Assembly (NCBI GenBank): GCA_049516595.1
Contig: JBEKSY010000011.1
Coordinates: 1-64,000 of the forward strand
Reading direction: 5' to 3'
DNA: 64,000 nucleotides
From: JBEKHT01 sp049516595
GTDB taxonomy: Bacteria; Chloroflexota; Anaerolineae; Anaerolineales; RBG-16-64-43
Made by a program: the position numbers and the translations under genes
Notes under the pieces: generated by a model
What the model was told of the DNA's origin: nothing
The model's input: the letters and a program-made list of their open reading frames with translations, nothing else
The model's database searches: none
In this document: piece after piece, positions 46,001-55,044 of the stretch
Position numbering within the stretch: the first letter of the stretch is position 1
Layout: every line of letters begins with the position of its first letter

Positions 46001-46559
46001 GAAGTGAGCGAGGCCCTCGTGCTTGTGGGGCGATCGGCTCGGCCGGGTCTGTGGGCCTCAGGGCTTCGACCGGAGCCGGCCGGAAGCAGGCCTGGCCTTG
46101 AGGAGGGGGATGGTTGTTCTGGCCATGACAATCGCCAAAACCAGAACTGGAGGGGCGGCGCCCAGGCCGCCGCTAGGGATTGCCTCACTCTTTTCTCCAC
46201 GCACCGCCCGTTCGTCGAGGGCTTGGATGCTCGTGGACGGAACAAGCCGCTCTGGATATCCAGGACTGTGGGCGTGGGGAACAGGCCCTGTCACTCTGGA
46301 ACCGTGGCCTCGATGCCACACCCCTTCCAGGACGGCCGCGTGGCTTCTGCGAGGTTATTGAACGAGAGGAGATAGAACCTTCGATCGGGGCGGGATTGGA
46401 GAAGCTGAGATTCTGGAGGCGAAACCCTCCCGCGGGGCATCCGCAGCGCCCGCCGAGGGTGGAGGTCACGGGCGCAATCATCGCGTTGCGAACCGGCTGA
46501 TCTCGGCAGGTCACGGCGGAGTCGGACAATAAGGCGTCTCTCTCCTCTGCCCCGGAGGG
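46001..46559. other. Intergenic region, nothing recognised
   Basis: 559 bases between A-T-TE copy 2 and the PPTase remnant. No supported gene, RNA or repeat. Confidence 0.45.
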
Positions 46560-47433
46560 ATGGCTATGGTTGGAACCACCCGGGTATCCAAAGGAATGGA
46601 TCGTTGGCGGGTTGGGGTTGACCGAGGAACCGTCTCGAGGCGGTCCAGGCAGCCTCACGCGCCCTCTTGGGAGCCGGATCCGGTGAAGGTTCTCCATGGG
46701 TCCCTCGAATCGATTCCAGACCTGAGGGACTCGGGGATCCACGTTTGGAAAGCTGGGCTGGACCGCCAGTATGCTGCCGAGTGGGGAGAGGAAATCCTCT
46801 CGCCCGAGGAGATCGAGCGGGCGGGCCGCTTCCGGTTCGGGGCGGATCGACTGCGCTTTCTCACCGGCCGGATCGTCCTGCGCCTGTTGTCGGCGGCCTA
46901 CACAGGAGTTTGCCCGCGAGAGCTGATCCTTGAACCGGACGAGACGGGTAAGTTGCGCCTGGGCAATCGAGAGAACGCCGGGATCGTTCAGTTTAACCAT
47001 TCCCATTCCGGGGAAGTGATCCTGCTGGCCTTCTCCAGGGGGCGGCGGGTGGGGGTTGATGTGGAGTGCCTGGGGCGGGGCGTCCCCTACGAGGAAGTAC
47101 TCGGCCCCCTGCTCTCACCCGGCGAGCGCCAATAGATTCAGTCCTCTCCACCCGAGTTCGTCCCGGTAGCCCTGCTGAGGATTTGGATTCGGAAAGAGGC
47201 CTACCTCAAGGCCCAAGGAACGGGGCTCAGGGCCGTGCTGGAATCCGTACCCGGGCTGCCGATCGGAGAGGGCCGTGCTCGCAGGCCCAGGGGGTGGAAG
47301 GACCTGGAAGATCTTCGACCTCGCTCTCGGTCCTGATTGCCTGGGGGCGCTGGCAGCCGAGGGGAGGAATTGGCGGGCCCGGTGTTGGGAATGGTCGCTG
47401 GACTTGGCCGCGAGAATCGGCGGTCTTGAGTAA
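46560..47433 (+). pseudogene. Inactivated Sfp-type phosphopantetheinyl transferase
   Basis: Paralogue of the PPTase at 6256-7023. The first 191 codons are intact (GRFRFGADRLRFL, FNHSHSGEVILLAF, VGVDVECLG, LSPGERQ). At 47133 a TAG replaces the Trp codon that follows GERQ in the working copy. Reading on in frame recovers the active-site helix (IWIRKEAYLKAQGTGL). A frameshift near 47295-47310 follows, after which another frame gives CLGALAAEGRNW and stops at 47433. One nonsense and one frameshift mutation with homology preserved on both sides point to recent loss. The truncated product would lack the WxxKEAxxK motif. Confidence 0.85.
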
Positions 47434-47601
47434 GGTTCAGCCTCGCAGGTTCCCAGGGCGCACGCGTCCCGAAGATGCAGCGTTGGCCATGGGGCGGTAG
47501 GTCCTGGCCTCCCCGCCCCAGCTTGGGGGACGGAACCCCCGTGAATGATCGATGGGTCCAGGGCCCATGGGGAGCGTGGAACGTGACGCCGTTGGTCTTT
47601 T

Positions 47602-47630
47602 TTGACAAGCCCAGCGCGCCATGTTACGAT
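47602..47630 (+). promoter_or_regulatory. Sigma-70-type promoter of mtnA
   Basis: Consensus -35 TTGACA (47602-47607), a 17-base spacer and -10 TACGAT (47625-47630), in the gap between the PPTase remnant and mtnA. Transcription should begin near 47637, about 90 bases before the mtnA ATG. It is the best promoter match I found in the window. Confidence 0.7.
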
Positions 47631-47636
47631 CACTCA

Positions 47637-47659
47637 AGCGCTCTCGCACGGAGAGCGCT
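47637..47659 (+). promoter_or_regulatory. Hairpin at the start of the mtnA leader
   Basis: Perfect 8-bp stem (AGCGCTCT/AGAGCGCT, 7-base loop) located at the predicted transcription start. The next 65 bases contain G-run and C-run segments able to pair (47672-47715). I could not match it to a known SAM or SAH riboswitch; it may protect the 5' end or regulate mtnA. Confidence 0.4.
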
Positions 47660-47725
47660 ATTTGTGCCGGCGGGGCAAAGGCGCAGTTACGACCCCCGGG
47701 GGGCACCCCCGACCAACGGAAGGGT

Positions 47726-48784
47726 ATGCGCACACTCGAGTGGGATTCCGCGCGCGGCCTGTTGCGCCTGATTGACCAGAGAAGACTGCCGGGCGAGCTG
47801 CGCTGGCTGGAATTGCGCTCGAGCGGCGAGGTGGCCGAGGCGATTCGCGACATGGCAGTGCGCGGGGCGCCCGCCATCGGAGTTGCGGCGGCATTCGGGC
47901 TCGTCCTCGCCTGCCGCGGAAGCCCCTCCCCAAGCAGCGCTGAGCGGGAACAGGAGCTGCGTCAAGCCGCAGAGGAACTGTGTCGGGCGCGCCCGACCGC
48001 CGTGAACCTGCGCTGGGCTGTCGAGCGCATGCTGCGCGCGGCAGGGTCGGCCGCCGGAGAACCCGAGCTGGAATTGGGAGAGAGGCTTCTCCTTGAGGCT
48101 CAGCGCATGGCGGAGGAGGACATCGCGACCAACCGGCGCATGGCCGGTTTTGGCGCGGACCTCCTTCGGGACGGGGACACGGTCCTGCACCACTGCAACA
48201 CCGGAGCTTTGGCCACCGTCGACTATGGGACCGCGCTGGGCGTAATCCGGGCGGCCCATGACCAGGGCAAACGCATCCACGTGCTCGTTGACGAGACCCG
48301 GCCTCGCTTGCAAGGGGCGCGCCTGACCGCCTGGGAGCTGCAGCAGCTGGGGATCCCTTTCGAGGTGATCGTGGATGGTGCCGCCGGGCACTTCCTGCAT
48401 CGAGGCGAGGTGCAGGCCGTGCTGGTCGGAGCGGATCGAGTGGCCGCCAACGGGGATCTGGCCAATAAGGTCGGCACCTACATGCTGGCCCTCGCAGCGC
48501 ATGAAAACCACGTCCCGTTCTACGCGGTTGTGCCCACCTCGAGCATCGACCTCACCTTGCCGGATGGAAGGCATATCCCCATTGAGGAGCGGGAGGAAGC
48601 GGAGGTGCTGGATCTCGAGCTGGGCGGGGAGCGCGTAACCCCGCCTGGGATCCGGGCGCGCAATCCCGCCTTCGATATCACCCCGCAGGAGTACCTCACG
48701 GCCTGGATCACAGAGTGCGGCCTGATCCTGCCTCCCTTTGAAAGGAATGCGCAGGCCCTTCTCGGGGGCGGAGCCACAGCATGA
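47726..48784 (+). CDS. mtnA: S-methyl-5-thioribose-1-phosphate isomerase
   Basis: 352 residues, normal length. It converts methylthioribose-1-phosphate to methylthioribulose-1-phosphate in methionine salvage. Features: VRGAPAIGVAAAFGLVLA, the catalytic Cys in LHHCNTGALAT (about 157), VDETRPRLQGARLTAWEL, and GADRVAANGDLANKVGTY with the catalytic Asp (about 240). VPFYAVVPTSSIDL is the conserved C-terminal strand. The family resembles eIF2B subunits, but the Cys and Asp mark a true isomerase. ATG 47726 follows AGGG; the frame is open to TTG 47621. The stop overlaps the next start by four bases. Confidence 0.93.
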   Translation: MRTLEWDSARGLLRLIDQRRLPGELRWLELRSSGEVAEAIRDMAVRGAPAIGVAAAFGLVLACRGSPSPSSAEREQELRQAAEELCRARPTAVNLRWAVERMLRAAGSAAGEPELELGERLLLEAQRMAEEDIATNRRMAGFGADLLRDGDTVLHHCNTGALATVDYGTALGVIRAAHDQGKRIHVLVDETRPRLQGARLTAWELQQLGIPFEVIVDGAAGHFLHRGEVQAVLVGADRVAANGDLANKVGTYMLALAAHENHVPFYAVVPTSSIDLTLPDGRHIPIEEREEAEVLDLELGGERVTPPGIRARNPAFDITPQEYLTAWITECGLILPPFERNAQALLGGGATA

Positions 48785-49767
48785 ACCTGGTGATCAGCGG
48801 CTCGGTCGCGTACGACTACCTGATGACCTTCCCCGGCGTGTTTCGCGATCAGATCATGCTGGAACAGCTCGAGTCGCTCAGCCTGTCCTTTCTCGTGGAT
48901 CGGCTGGTGCGGCACCGCGGAGGGGTGGCCACCAATGTTGCCTACACCCTCTCCCTCCTGGGCGAACGGCCCCTGGTGATGGCCACGGTGGGGGAGGACT
49001 TCGGCGAGTACCGCGCCTGGCTCGAAGGGCATGGGGTGAACACCTCCGGGATCCGCGAAATCTCGGGCCTCTACACCGCCTCTTTCTTTGCGACCACGGA
49101 TCGCTGCAACGCTCAGATTGCAAGCTTCTACCCCGGGGCGATGGCCCGGGCCGGGGAGCTTTCGCTGCGCGAACTGCCTCTGCGACCCGACCTGATCCTC
49201 GTTTCGCCGAACGACCCCGCGGCGATGGATCGGGTGGTCCGCGAAGCGGTCGAGCTCGGGGTCCCCTATTTTTATGACCCTAGCCAGCAGGTGGCGCGCT
49301 TCGAGGGACCGGAGCTGGCGCGGGGCATCGGCACCTGCACCGGCCTGATCTGCAACGAGTATGAGTTCGGGTTGATTAGCAAGAAGACGGGTTGGTCTCC
49401 GGCTCAGATCGCGGCGATCGCGAGGGTGCTTGTGGTCACGCTGGGAGAAAAGGGCTCCCGCATTGAAACTGGAGGCAAGGTGTATTCGATCCCGGCGGTG
49501 CCGCCGGAGCGAATCACCGATCCGACGGGGGTCGGCGATGCCTACCGCGGCGGCTTGCTTAAGGGCTATCTGCGTGGGATGGACTGGGAAACCAGCGGGC
49601 GGATTGCGGCGCTCGCCGCCGCCTACTGCCTGGAGCAGGAAGGGACGCAGAGTCACACATTCACCCCGGACGATTTCATCGCAAGGTTCGAGCGGGTTTT
49701 CGGCGAGGGCCGCCTGTTGCGCGAGGCGCTCGAGCCCCCCGGCGGCGAACCGGGGCGCAGGACGTAG
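48781..49767 (+). CDS. PfkB family kinase, probably adenosine kinase
   Basis: 328 residues, ribokinase fold. N-terminal strand LVISGSVAYDYLM, substrate-binding GGVATNVAYTLSLLG (about 43-57) and the C-terminal PfkB signature DPTGVGDAYRGGLL with the catalytic Asp (about 252). The start overlaps mtnA (ATGA). AhcY directly downstream releases adenosine from S-adenosylhomocysteine, so phosphorylation of adenosine to AMP is the natural role in this operon. Phosphorylation of methylthioribose is unlikely because that is done by a different kinase family. The substrate is inferred from context. Confidence 0.82.
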   Translation: MNLVISGSVAYDYLMTFPGVFRDQIMLEQLESLSLSFLVDRLVRHRGGVATNVAYTLSLLGERPLVMATVGEDFGEYRAWLEGHGVNTSGIREISGLYTASFFATTDRCNAQIASFYPGAMARAGELSLRELPLRPDLILVSPNDPAAMDRVVREAVELGVPYFYDPSQQVARFEGPELARGIGTCTGLICNEYEFGLISKKTGWSPAQIAAIARVLVVTLGEKGSRIETGGKVYSIPAVPPERITDPTGVGDAYRGGLLKGYLRGMDWETSGRIAALAAAYCLEQEGTQSHTFTPDDFIARFERVFGEGRLLREALEPPGGEPGRRT

Positions 49768-49798
49768 CCGCCGGGCTTCGGCACAAGGAGGAGGAGGC

Positions 49799-51061
49799 AT
49801 GGCTCGCGAATACGACATCAAGAATGAGAAGCTGGCCGAGGGCGGCCGACTGCGCATTGAGTGGGCGGAGCAGGAGATGCCCGTGCTGCGCCTGATCCGG
49901 GCGCGGTTTGAAAAGGAGCGCCCGCTATCGGGCCTGCGGGTGGGGGCCTGCCTGCATGTGACCACGGAGACGGCCAATCTCATGCACACGCTTCAGTTGG
50001 GCGGCGCAGATGTTGCCCTGTGCGCCTCCAACCCTCTTTCGACGCAAGACGACGTGGCTGCCTCCCTGGTCGTTCATTCCGAGATCCCGGTGTATGCGAT
50101 CAAGGGAGAAGACAGCCCGACCTACTACAAGCACATTCGCGCCGTCCTCGATTACCGGCCGGAGGTGACGATGGATGACGGCGCGGACCTGGTCTCCACC
50201 CTGCACAAGGAGCGCCCGGGGCAGTGCGCCGAGGTCCGGGCCGGCACGGAGGAGACCACGACCGGGGTCATCCGCCTGCGGGCCATGGCCCGGGACGGTG
50301 CCCTGCGCTTCCCGATCATCGCCGTGAACGACTCCATGACCAAACACTTTTTCGACAACCGCTATGGAACCGGGCAGTCGACCCTGGACGGGATCATTCG
50401 GGCCACCAATGTGCTCCTGGCCGGGAAGGCCTTCGTGATCTCGGGGTACGGCTGGTGCGGCCGGGGCCTGGCGATGCGCGCCCGTGGGATGGGGGCGAAC
50501 GTGATCGTCACGGAGGTCGACCCGCTCCCGGCGCTGGAGGCCGTCATGGACGGCTTCCGGGTGATGCCCATGGAGGAGGCGGCCGCACTGGGCGACATCT
50601 TCTGCACCCTCACGGGGGACATCAAGGTGCTGGACGGACACGACTTCCAGAGGATGAAGGATGGGGCGATCCTGGCCAACTCGGGTCACTTCAATGTCGA
50701 GATCGACATCCCTGCCCTGGAAAAGATGTCCAAGGGCAAGCGCCGGATGCGCGAGTACGTCGAGCAGTACACGCTTGCGGATGGGCGCCGCATCAACCTG
50801 CTCGGCGAGGGGCGCCTGATCAACCTGGCGGCGGCCGAAGGGCATCCGGCCAGCGTGATGGACATGTCGTTTGCCAACCAGGCCCTCAGCCTCGAGTACG
50901 TGGCCCGTCACGGCAAGGAACTGGACCGCGGCGTGCACCGCCTGCCGGAGGAGCTTGACCGGGAAATCGCACGGCTCAAGCTGGAGGGGATGGGGGTGCG
51001 CATCGACAGCCTGAGCCAGGAGCAGCGGAGATACCTGACCTCGTGGGAAGAGGGGACCTAG
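49799..51061 (+). CDS. ahcY: Adenosylhomocysteinase
   Basis: 420 residues, the length of the bacterial form. It hydrolyses S-adenosylhomocysteine to adenosine and homocysteine using tightly bound NAD. Features: GACLHVTTETANLMHTL, NPLSTQDDVAASL, GVIRLRAMARDGAL, AVNDSMTKHFFDNRYGTGQS and the NAD loop SGYGWCGRGLAMRARGMGA (about 216). The start at 49799 is fixed by GGAGGAGG just upstream and the N-terminal ADxKLAExG-like motif (YDIKNEKLAEGG). It follows the kinase gene by 31 bases. It ends the mtnA-pfkB-ahcY operon that recycles the products of methyltransferases such as the FkbM domain. Confidence 0.94.
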   Translation: MAREYDIKNEKLAEGGRLRIEWAEQEMPVLRLIRARFEKERPLSGLRVGACLHVTTETANLMHTLQLGGADVALCASNPLSTQDDVAASLVVHSEIPVYAIKGEDSPTYYKHIRAVLDYRPEVTMDDGADLVSTLHKERPGQCAEVRAGTEETTTGVIRLRAMARDGALRFPIIAVNDSMTKHFFDNRYGTGQSTLDGIIRATNVLLAGKAFVISGYGWCGRGLAMRARGMGANVIVTEVDPLPALEAVMDGFRVMPMEEAAALGDIFCTLTGDIKVLDGHDFQRMKDGAILANSGHFNVEIDIPALEKMSKGKRRMREYVEQYTLADGRRINLLGEGRLINLAAAEGHPASVMDMSFANQALSLEYVARHGKELDRGVHRLPEELDREIARLKLEGMGVRIDSLSQEQRRYLTSWEEGT

Positions 51062-51134
51062 CCTCTTCCTGGCTCGAACGATGGGCGGCGGGCGCGAAGC
51101 GCTCGCCTTCGTGTTTTCAAGGCCGGGTGAGAAG

Positions 51135-52397
51135 ATGAGAGCAGGCAGGGGAGGCTCCTTGCTGGAGCCCCTGGGCGTGCGGAACTTCCGCCTCCTGTGG
51201 CTGGGGGAAAGCGTCTCGCTCCTGGGCGACCAGTTCTTTTTTGTCGCCCTGTCCTGGCTGACGCTCGAGCTGACGGGCTCGGGCCTGGCCCTGGGCACGG
51301 TTCTCATGGCGGGGGCCATCCCGCGGGCGATCTTCATGCTCCTGGGAGGCGCCCTCAGCGACCGGATCTCGCCCCGCACCCTGATGCTTGCCTCCAATGC
51401 CTTCCGCGCGATCCTCACCGCATTGCTCACCCTGCTGGTGCTGCTCCGCGCAACTCAGCTCTGGCAGCTGTACCTCCTTTCGGTCGCCTTCGGCCTGGTG
51501 GATGCCTTCTTCTACCCCTCCTTTCAGGCCATCACCCCTCGGCTCGTCGAGGCCGGGAAGCTGGAGGGGAGCAATGCCCTGCTGCAGGCCACGGCCCAGC
51601 TCACGGGGTTGGTGGGCCCGGCCCCGGCGGGCCTGGCCATATCCGCGCTCGGCCTCCCCGTCGCGTTTGGATTCGACGCGTTCACCTTCGTCTTTGCGGC
51701 GGCCATGCTGGGGCTGATGCGAGGGGTTCCCTCACCTTCCTTGGTCCTGGGGGGAGCGGCCCCTGGATCGAGAGCCGGGGGGAGGAGAAAACCCGCTTCA
51801 CTCTTCGCCGACATCGGGCAAGGGATGCGCTTTGCCCTGGGACATCCCATGATCCGCGCGCTGCTGGTCATTGTTGCCACGGTGGATTTTTCCTTCGTCG
51901 GGCCCTTCAACGTTGGGGCGGCGTGGCTCGCGGATCACCGCTTCGCTGGAGGGGCGACCGCCCTGGGTATTATGTTATCCGCCTGGGGGGGAGGAGCGTT
52001 GGCCGGGGCGCTCGTTGCCGGTTCGATCGGCCACCTCCGTCGGCGAGGCTGGCTGGCGATCGGAGTAACCTCGCTCATGGGGGTGATGCTCGCCTTGGTC
52101 GGGGTCGTCCCGAATGTCCTCTTCGCCTCGCTGGTCGTCGCCTGGATGGGGCTGGGCAGCGGCTTCATCAACGTGATCATCGTTTCCTGGCTGCAGAGAT
52201 CGGTAGAAACGGGCCTGCTGGGCAGGTTGATGAGCCTGGTAATGTTTGCCTCCCAGGGATTGGCCCCGGTATCGTATGTGATTGCGGGATTCCTGGTGGA
52301 TGCGCATGCCACCGTGATGTTCCTTGCGGCGGGGTGCCTGGTTTTGTTGGGCAGCGGATACGCGGCGGCGAACCGCGCCGTGCGGGAGTTTGATTGA
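51135..52397 (+). CDS. MFS transporter (MFS_3/EntS-like)
   Basis: 420 residues, 10-12 transmembrane helices. The N-terminus (LEPLGVRNFRLLWLGESVSL then LGDQFFFVALSWL) and the loop LGGALSDRISPRTLML are typical of the enterobactin-exporter-like MFS group. Long cytoplasmic loop at about 200-225. ATG 51135 is chosen; ATG 51081 would add 18 residues. It follows ahcY by 73 bases. Substrate unknown; members export siderophores, drugs or small metabolites, so an A-T-TE product is a possibility but not shown. Confidence 0.8.
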   Translation: MRAGRGGSLLEPLGVRNFRLLWLGESVSLLGDQFFFVALSWLTLELTGSGLALGTVLMAGAIPRAIFMLLGGALSDRISPRTLMLASNAFRAILTALLTLLVLLRATQLWQLYLLSVAFGLVDAFFYPSFQAITPRLVEAGKLEGSNALLQATAQLTGLVGPAPAGLAISALGLPVAFGFDAFTFVFAAAMLGLMRGVPSPSLVLGGAAPGSRAGGRRKPASLFADIGQGMRFALGHPMIRALLVIVATVDFSFVGPFNVGAAWLADHRFAGGATALGIMLSAWGGGALAGALVAGSIGHLRRRGWLAIGVTSLMGVMLALVGVVPNVLFASLVVAWMGLGSGFINVIIVSWLQRSVETGLLGRLMSLVMFASQGLAPVSYVIAGFLVDAHATVMFLAAGCLVLLGSGYAAANRAVREFD

Positions 52398-52584
52398 AAC
52401 CAGAGGAAAGAACCCCCGGTACGGTCCAGAGGGTTCCATGCGCTCTCGAGAGGCGGCGGGGGCCCTGCGCCAGGATTCCCGGCGAGGAACAGGACGCGCC
52501 AGGGCCCAACCGGGATTTGCTCGGGGTGCCAAGGGGCACGGACGGGCCCCGTCGCCCGCTTCTTCCGGGACGGGATGCAAGCGC

Positions 52585-53997
52585 ATGACCTCGGGCCCCA
52601 TTCCCCTGGACCCCCGGTACCGGGACCGCTATTGGGTGCTGCTGACGGCTGGCGTCGCGACCTTCATGTCCGCTCTGGACGGGAGTGTGGTCAACACGGT
52701 CCTGCCGGTGATCGCCAAGGAGTTCGGCAGCAACCTTTCCAGCATCGAGTGGGTCGTCACTGTGTACCTACTCGTACTGAGCGGACTGCTGCTCAGCTTC
52801 GGGCGGCTGGGGGACATACGCGGGCAGAAACGCGTCTTCCAGCTGGGCTTCCTCTTGTTTCTGGCCGGCTCGGCCTTATCCGGGCTGTCGGACTCGACGG
52901 CCATGCTGATCGTATTTCGCGCCTTCCAGGCCTTGGGAGGTGCCATGCTCTCGGCCAGTTCACCGGCCATCCTGACCAAGAACTTCCCGGCCAAACAGCG
53001 TGGCCAAGCCCTGGGCCTGCAGGCGACGCTGACCTACCTCGGTCTCACCATTGGCCCGTCTTTTGGCGGCTGGCTGGCCGATCAGCTTTCTTGGCGCGCG
53101 GTTTTCTATATCAATGTTCCGGTGGCTATTGCGGCCTTCCTTTTGACCCTGCGCTTCGTCCCTCCCGATCCGCCCTCCGAGGGCGCGGAAGAATTCGATC
53201 TACCCGGGGCCCTGCTCTTTCTGGCCGGCTTGGTGGCGTTGTTGCTGGCACTCAACCAGGGGCCCACCTGGGGCTGGGGCTCCCTGCCGGTTGTGGCCCT
53301 GTTCGCGCTGGCGGCCGTGCTGCTGGGTGCCTTCCTGCGCTTGCAGCACAGCCTTGCTGGGCCCATGCTGGATCTTTCCCTATTTCGCAGCCGCCTCTTC
53401 TCGGCCTCAACCGGGGCGGCCGTGGCCAATTATGCCTGTGTGTACTGCGTGCTTTTCCTTCTCCCCTTCTATCTAATCGACGGCAAAGGGCTCACCCCGG
53501 GCGCAGCGGGTCTCCTGCTCACGGCGGAACCCCTGGTCATGGCCGTCATCGCTCCCCTGAGCGGCACCCTCTCGGACCGCGTTCCCATCTGGATCCCGAG
53601 CACCTTCGGCATGGGTGTGCTGGCGGGCGGCCTTTTCCTACTCTCCCGGCTGGGGGCTGCTTCCACGCAACTCGCGGTGGTCGTGGCCCTCGCGGTTTCC
53701 GGATTTGGGATCGGGGCCTTTATTTCCCCCAACAGCAGTGCCCTGATGGGTTCCGCTCCCGCCAACCGCCAGGGGATTGCGGCAGGCATCCTGGCCACCG
53801 CACGGAATGTTGGCATGGTCCTGGGAGTGGGCTTTGGGGGCGCGGTCTATACGACCGTGCTCGTGCGCGCCGGAGGCGGAACCGGTGCGCTCTTCACGGC
53901 GATTCACACCAGCTTCCTCGCGGCGGTCGGCGTGGCCTTGGTAGGGGTGATCCTGTCGTTGGTGCGAGCCGTCCGGGATGATTCCCGCGCAGGGTAG
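52585..53997 (+). CDS. MFS drug efflux transporter, EmrB/QacA (DHA2) type
   Basis: 470 residues with about 14 transmembrane helices. DHA2 signatures: FMSALDGSVVNTVLPVIAKE in helix 1 (motif D1), SIEWVVTVYLLVLSGLLL, GRLGDIRGQKRVF (motif A) and FISPNSSALMGSAPANRQG late in the protein. These antiporters expel lipophilic compounds using the proton gradient. ATG 52585 begins right before the first helix; the frame is open to 52324 but overlaps the preceding transporter and lacks homology. The mobile element at 54086-57352 begins 88 bases after its stop. Confidence 0.87.
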   Translation: MTSGPIPLDPRYRDRYWVLLTAGVATFMSALDGSVVNTVLPVIAKEFGSNLSSIEWVVTVYLLVLSGLLLSFGRLGDIRGQKRVFQLGFLLFLAGSALSGLSDSTAMLIVFRAFQALGGAMLSASSPAILTKNFPAKQRGQALGLQATLTYLGLTIGPSFGGWLADQLSWRAVFYINVPVAIAAFLLTLRFVPPDPPSEGAEEFDLPGALLFLAGLVALLLALNQGPTWGWGSLPVVALFALAAVLLGAFLRLQHSLAGPMLDLSLFRSRLFSASTGAAVANYACVYCVLFLLPFYLIDGKGLTPGAAGLLLTAEPLVMAVIAPLSGTLSDRVPIWIPSTFGMGVLAGGLFLLSRLGAASTQLAVVVALAVSGFGIGAFISPNSSALMGSAPANRQGIAAGILATARNVGMVLGVGFGGAVYTTVLVRAGGGTGALFTAIHTSFLAAVGVALVGVILSLVRAVRDDSRAG

Positions 53998-54085
53998 AGC
54001 GGGAGCTACTCAAACCCAGCCGGGGGCCAGGCAGATCGGCTCCCGGTGGTCGGCGCTGGATGGGCGGGACTCACCCGTGCGATTG

Positions 54086-54103
54086 GGTAGTGGGTCAGTT
54101 TGA
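54086..54103 (+). repeat. Left terminal inverted repeat
   Basis: GGTAGTGGGTCAGTTTGA, perfect inverse of the copy at 57335-57352. The GGT start and overall pattern resemble IS1-family ends. The transposase stop codon lies inside it. Confidence 0.85.
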
Positions 54104-54940
54104 CTTTTCTAGATTTACGATCTCCTCCAATGTCCACGGCCTAGCGGCCAAGCCCGCGGCCATCGCCGGGGTGGTGATGCGGCCCTTGATCGCTTTGGTC
54201 AAGCTCTGGTGCGGGCGGGCGAAGTTGGAGTGCATGAAGTGGGGCGCAACGGCGGGAGTCAGGTTCTCGACCTTCTTCGAGAACCCGTTGGTGAGCCGAG
54301 TGAGGCGCCGCATGCTCATTCGCATCGTGAGGTTTTGGCGTTCCACGAAGCGGGTTGAGATATGGGCTGGGTCGGGGTTGCCCTGGACAACTTCGGTCCT
54401 GGTCCCAATGCACTTTGCTGGACTGTAGTGCCTCTGGCCTTCGTCTGATGCTCCGTATAGCTTCTGAAGCATGGCGTAGTCAATCTCCGACCCAAATGCC
54501 TCTTTCACTGCATCAAGATAGGCAAAGTGGCTGTCTGTGGTCAGTTGCACCCGGTTTGAAAGCCGCCCCGCAAGATCGTCAATGAACGCCCAAGCCGTGT
54601 CCCTGTCCCGGTCGCCGATCATGAAGGAAAGGGGCAACTTCGTCTCCGCGTCAAGGGCTGTCCAGGTCCAAACGTCGCCATATCCGAACACGCCCTGCTT
54701 CTCAGGGGGAAGATTCTTCTGCTTGGCATAGCAGAATGACCAAATCTCGTCGCACGGAACGCGCTTGCAGGCGGGGTCTCTGATCGCCCGGCCTTGGTAC
54801 TCCGCGCAACCTTCCCCCACGCGAACCAGCAGGCCGACAACGGTATTCTTCGACGCCCCGGTTATCCGCCTGGTTGCCCGGATGCTGTTTCCCTCGACCA
54901 GACACCCAATGACATTAGCGCGCTCGCTCAGCCTATTCAT
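54095..54940 (-). CDS. IS1-family-like transposase
   Basis: 281 residues in a single frame. An N-terminal helix-turn-helix (NSIRATRRITGASKNTVVGL, about 18-37) is followed by a DDE-type domain: CDEIWSFCYAKQKNLP (first Asp, about 64), SFMIGDRDRDTAWAFIDDL, LTTDSHFAYLDAVKEAF (second Asp, about 116) and STRFVERQNLTMRMSM (Glu, about 200). The tail RLTRLTNGFSKKVENL is typical of the single-ORF IS1 relatives common in environmental bacteria. The frame is intact from ATG 54940 to a stop within the terminal repeat, so it may be active. Confidence 0.85.
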   Translation of the reverse strand: MNRLSERANVIGCLVEGNSIRATRRITGASKNTVVGLLVRVGEGCAEYQGRAIRDPACKRVPCDEIWSFCYAKQKNLPPEKQGVFGYGDVWTWTALDAETKLPLSFMIGDRDRDTAWAFIDDLAGRLSNRVQLTTDSHFAYLDAVKEAFGSEIDYAMLQKLYGASDEGQRHYSPAKCIGTRTEVVQGNPDPAHISTRFVERQNLTMRMSMRRLTRLTNGFSKKVENLTPAVAPHFMHSNFARPHQSLTKAIKGRITTPAMAAGLAARPWTLEEIVNLEKSN

Positions 54941-54982
54941 GAAACTATTATACTTGACCGCTCAAGCAATATCAATAGTGAC

Positions 54983-55001
54983 TTTTACACTTCCTGTAAA
55001 A
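54983..55001. promoter_or_regulatory. Palindromic operator candidate upstream of the TA genes
   Basis: TTTTACA-CTTCC-TGTAAAA, a perfect 7-bp inverted repeat 44 bases before the toxin ATG. HigA-type antitoxins usually repress their own operon through such palindromes. Confidence 0.4.
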
Positions 55002-55007
55002 CTGGTA

Positions 55008-55036
55008 TTGGGTATACCTCAATGCCGTGGTATGCT
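55008..55036 (+). promoter_or_regulatory. Candidate promoter of the TA operon
   Basis: TTGGGT (55008-55013), 17-base spacer, TATGCT (55031-55036) preceded by TG (extended -10). The start would fall almost on the toxin ATG at 55045, giving a very short or absent leader. Confidence 0.35.
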
Positions 55037-55044
55037 ATGGCCGC

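Noticed and set aside
47637..47725. SAM-I, SAM-II or SAH riboswitch before mtnA
   Set aside because: None of the consensus core sequences I know is present; kept only as an unassigned structured leader.
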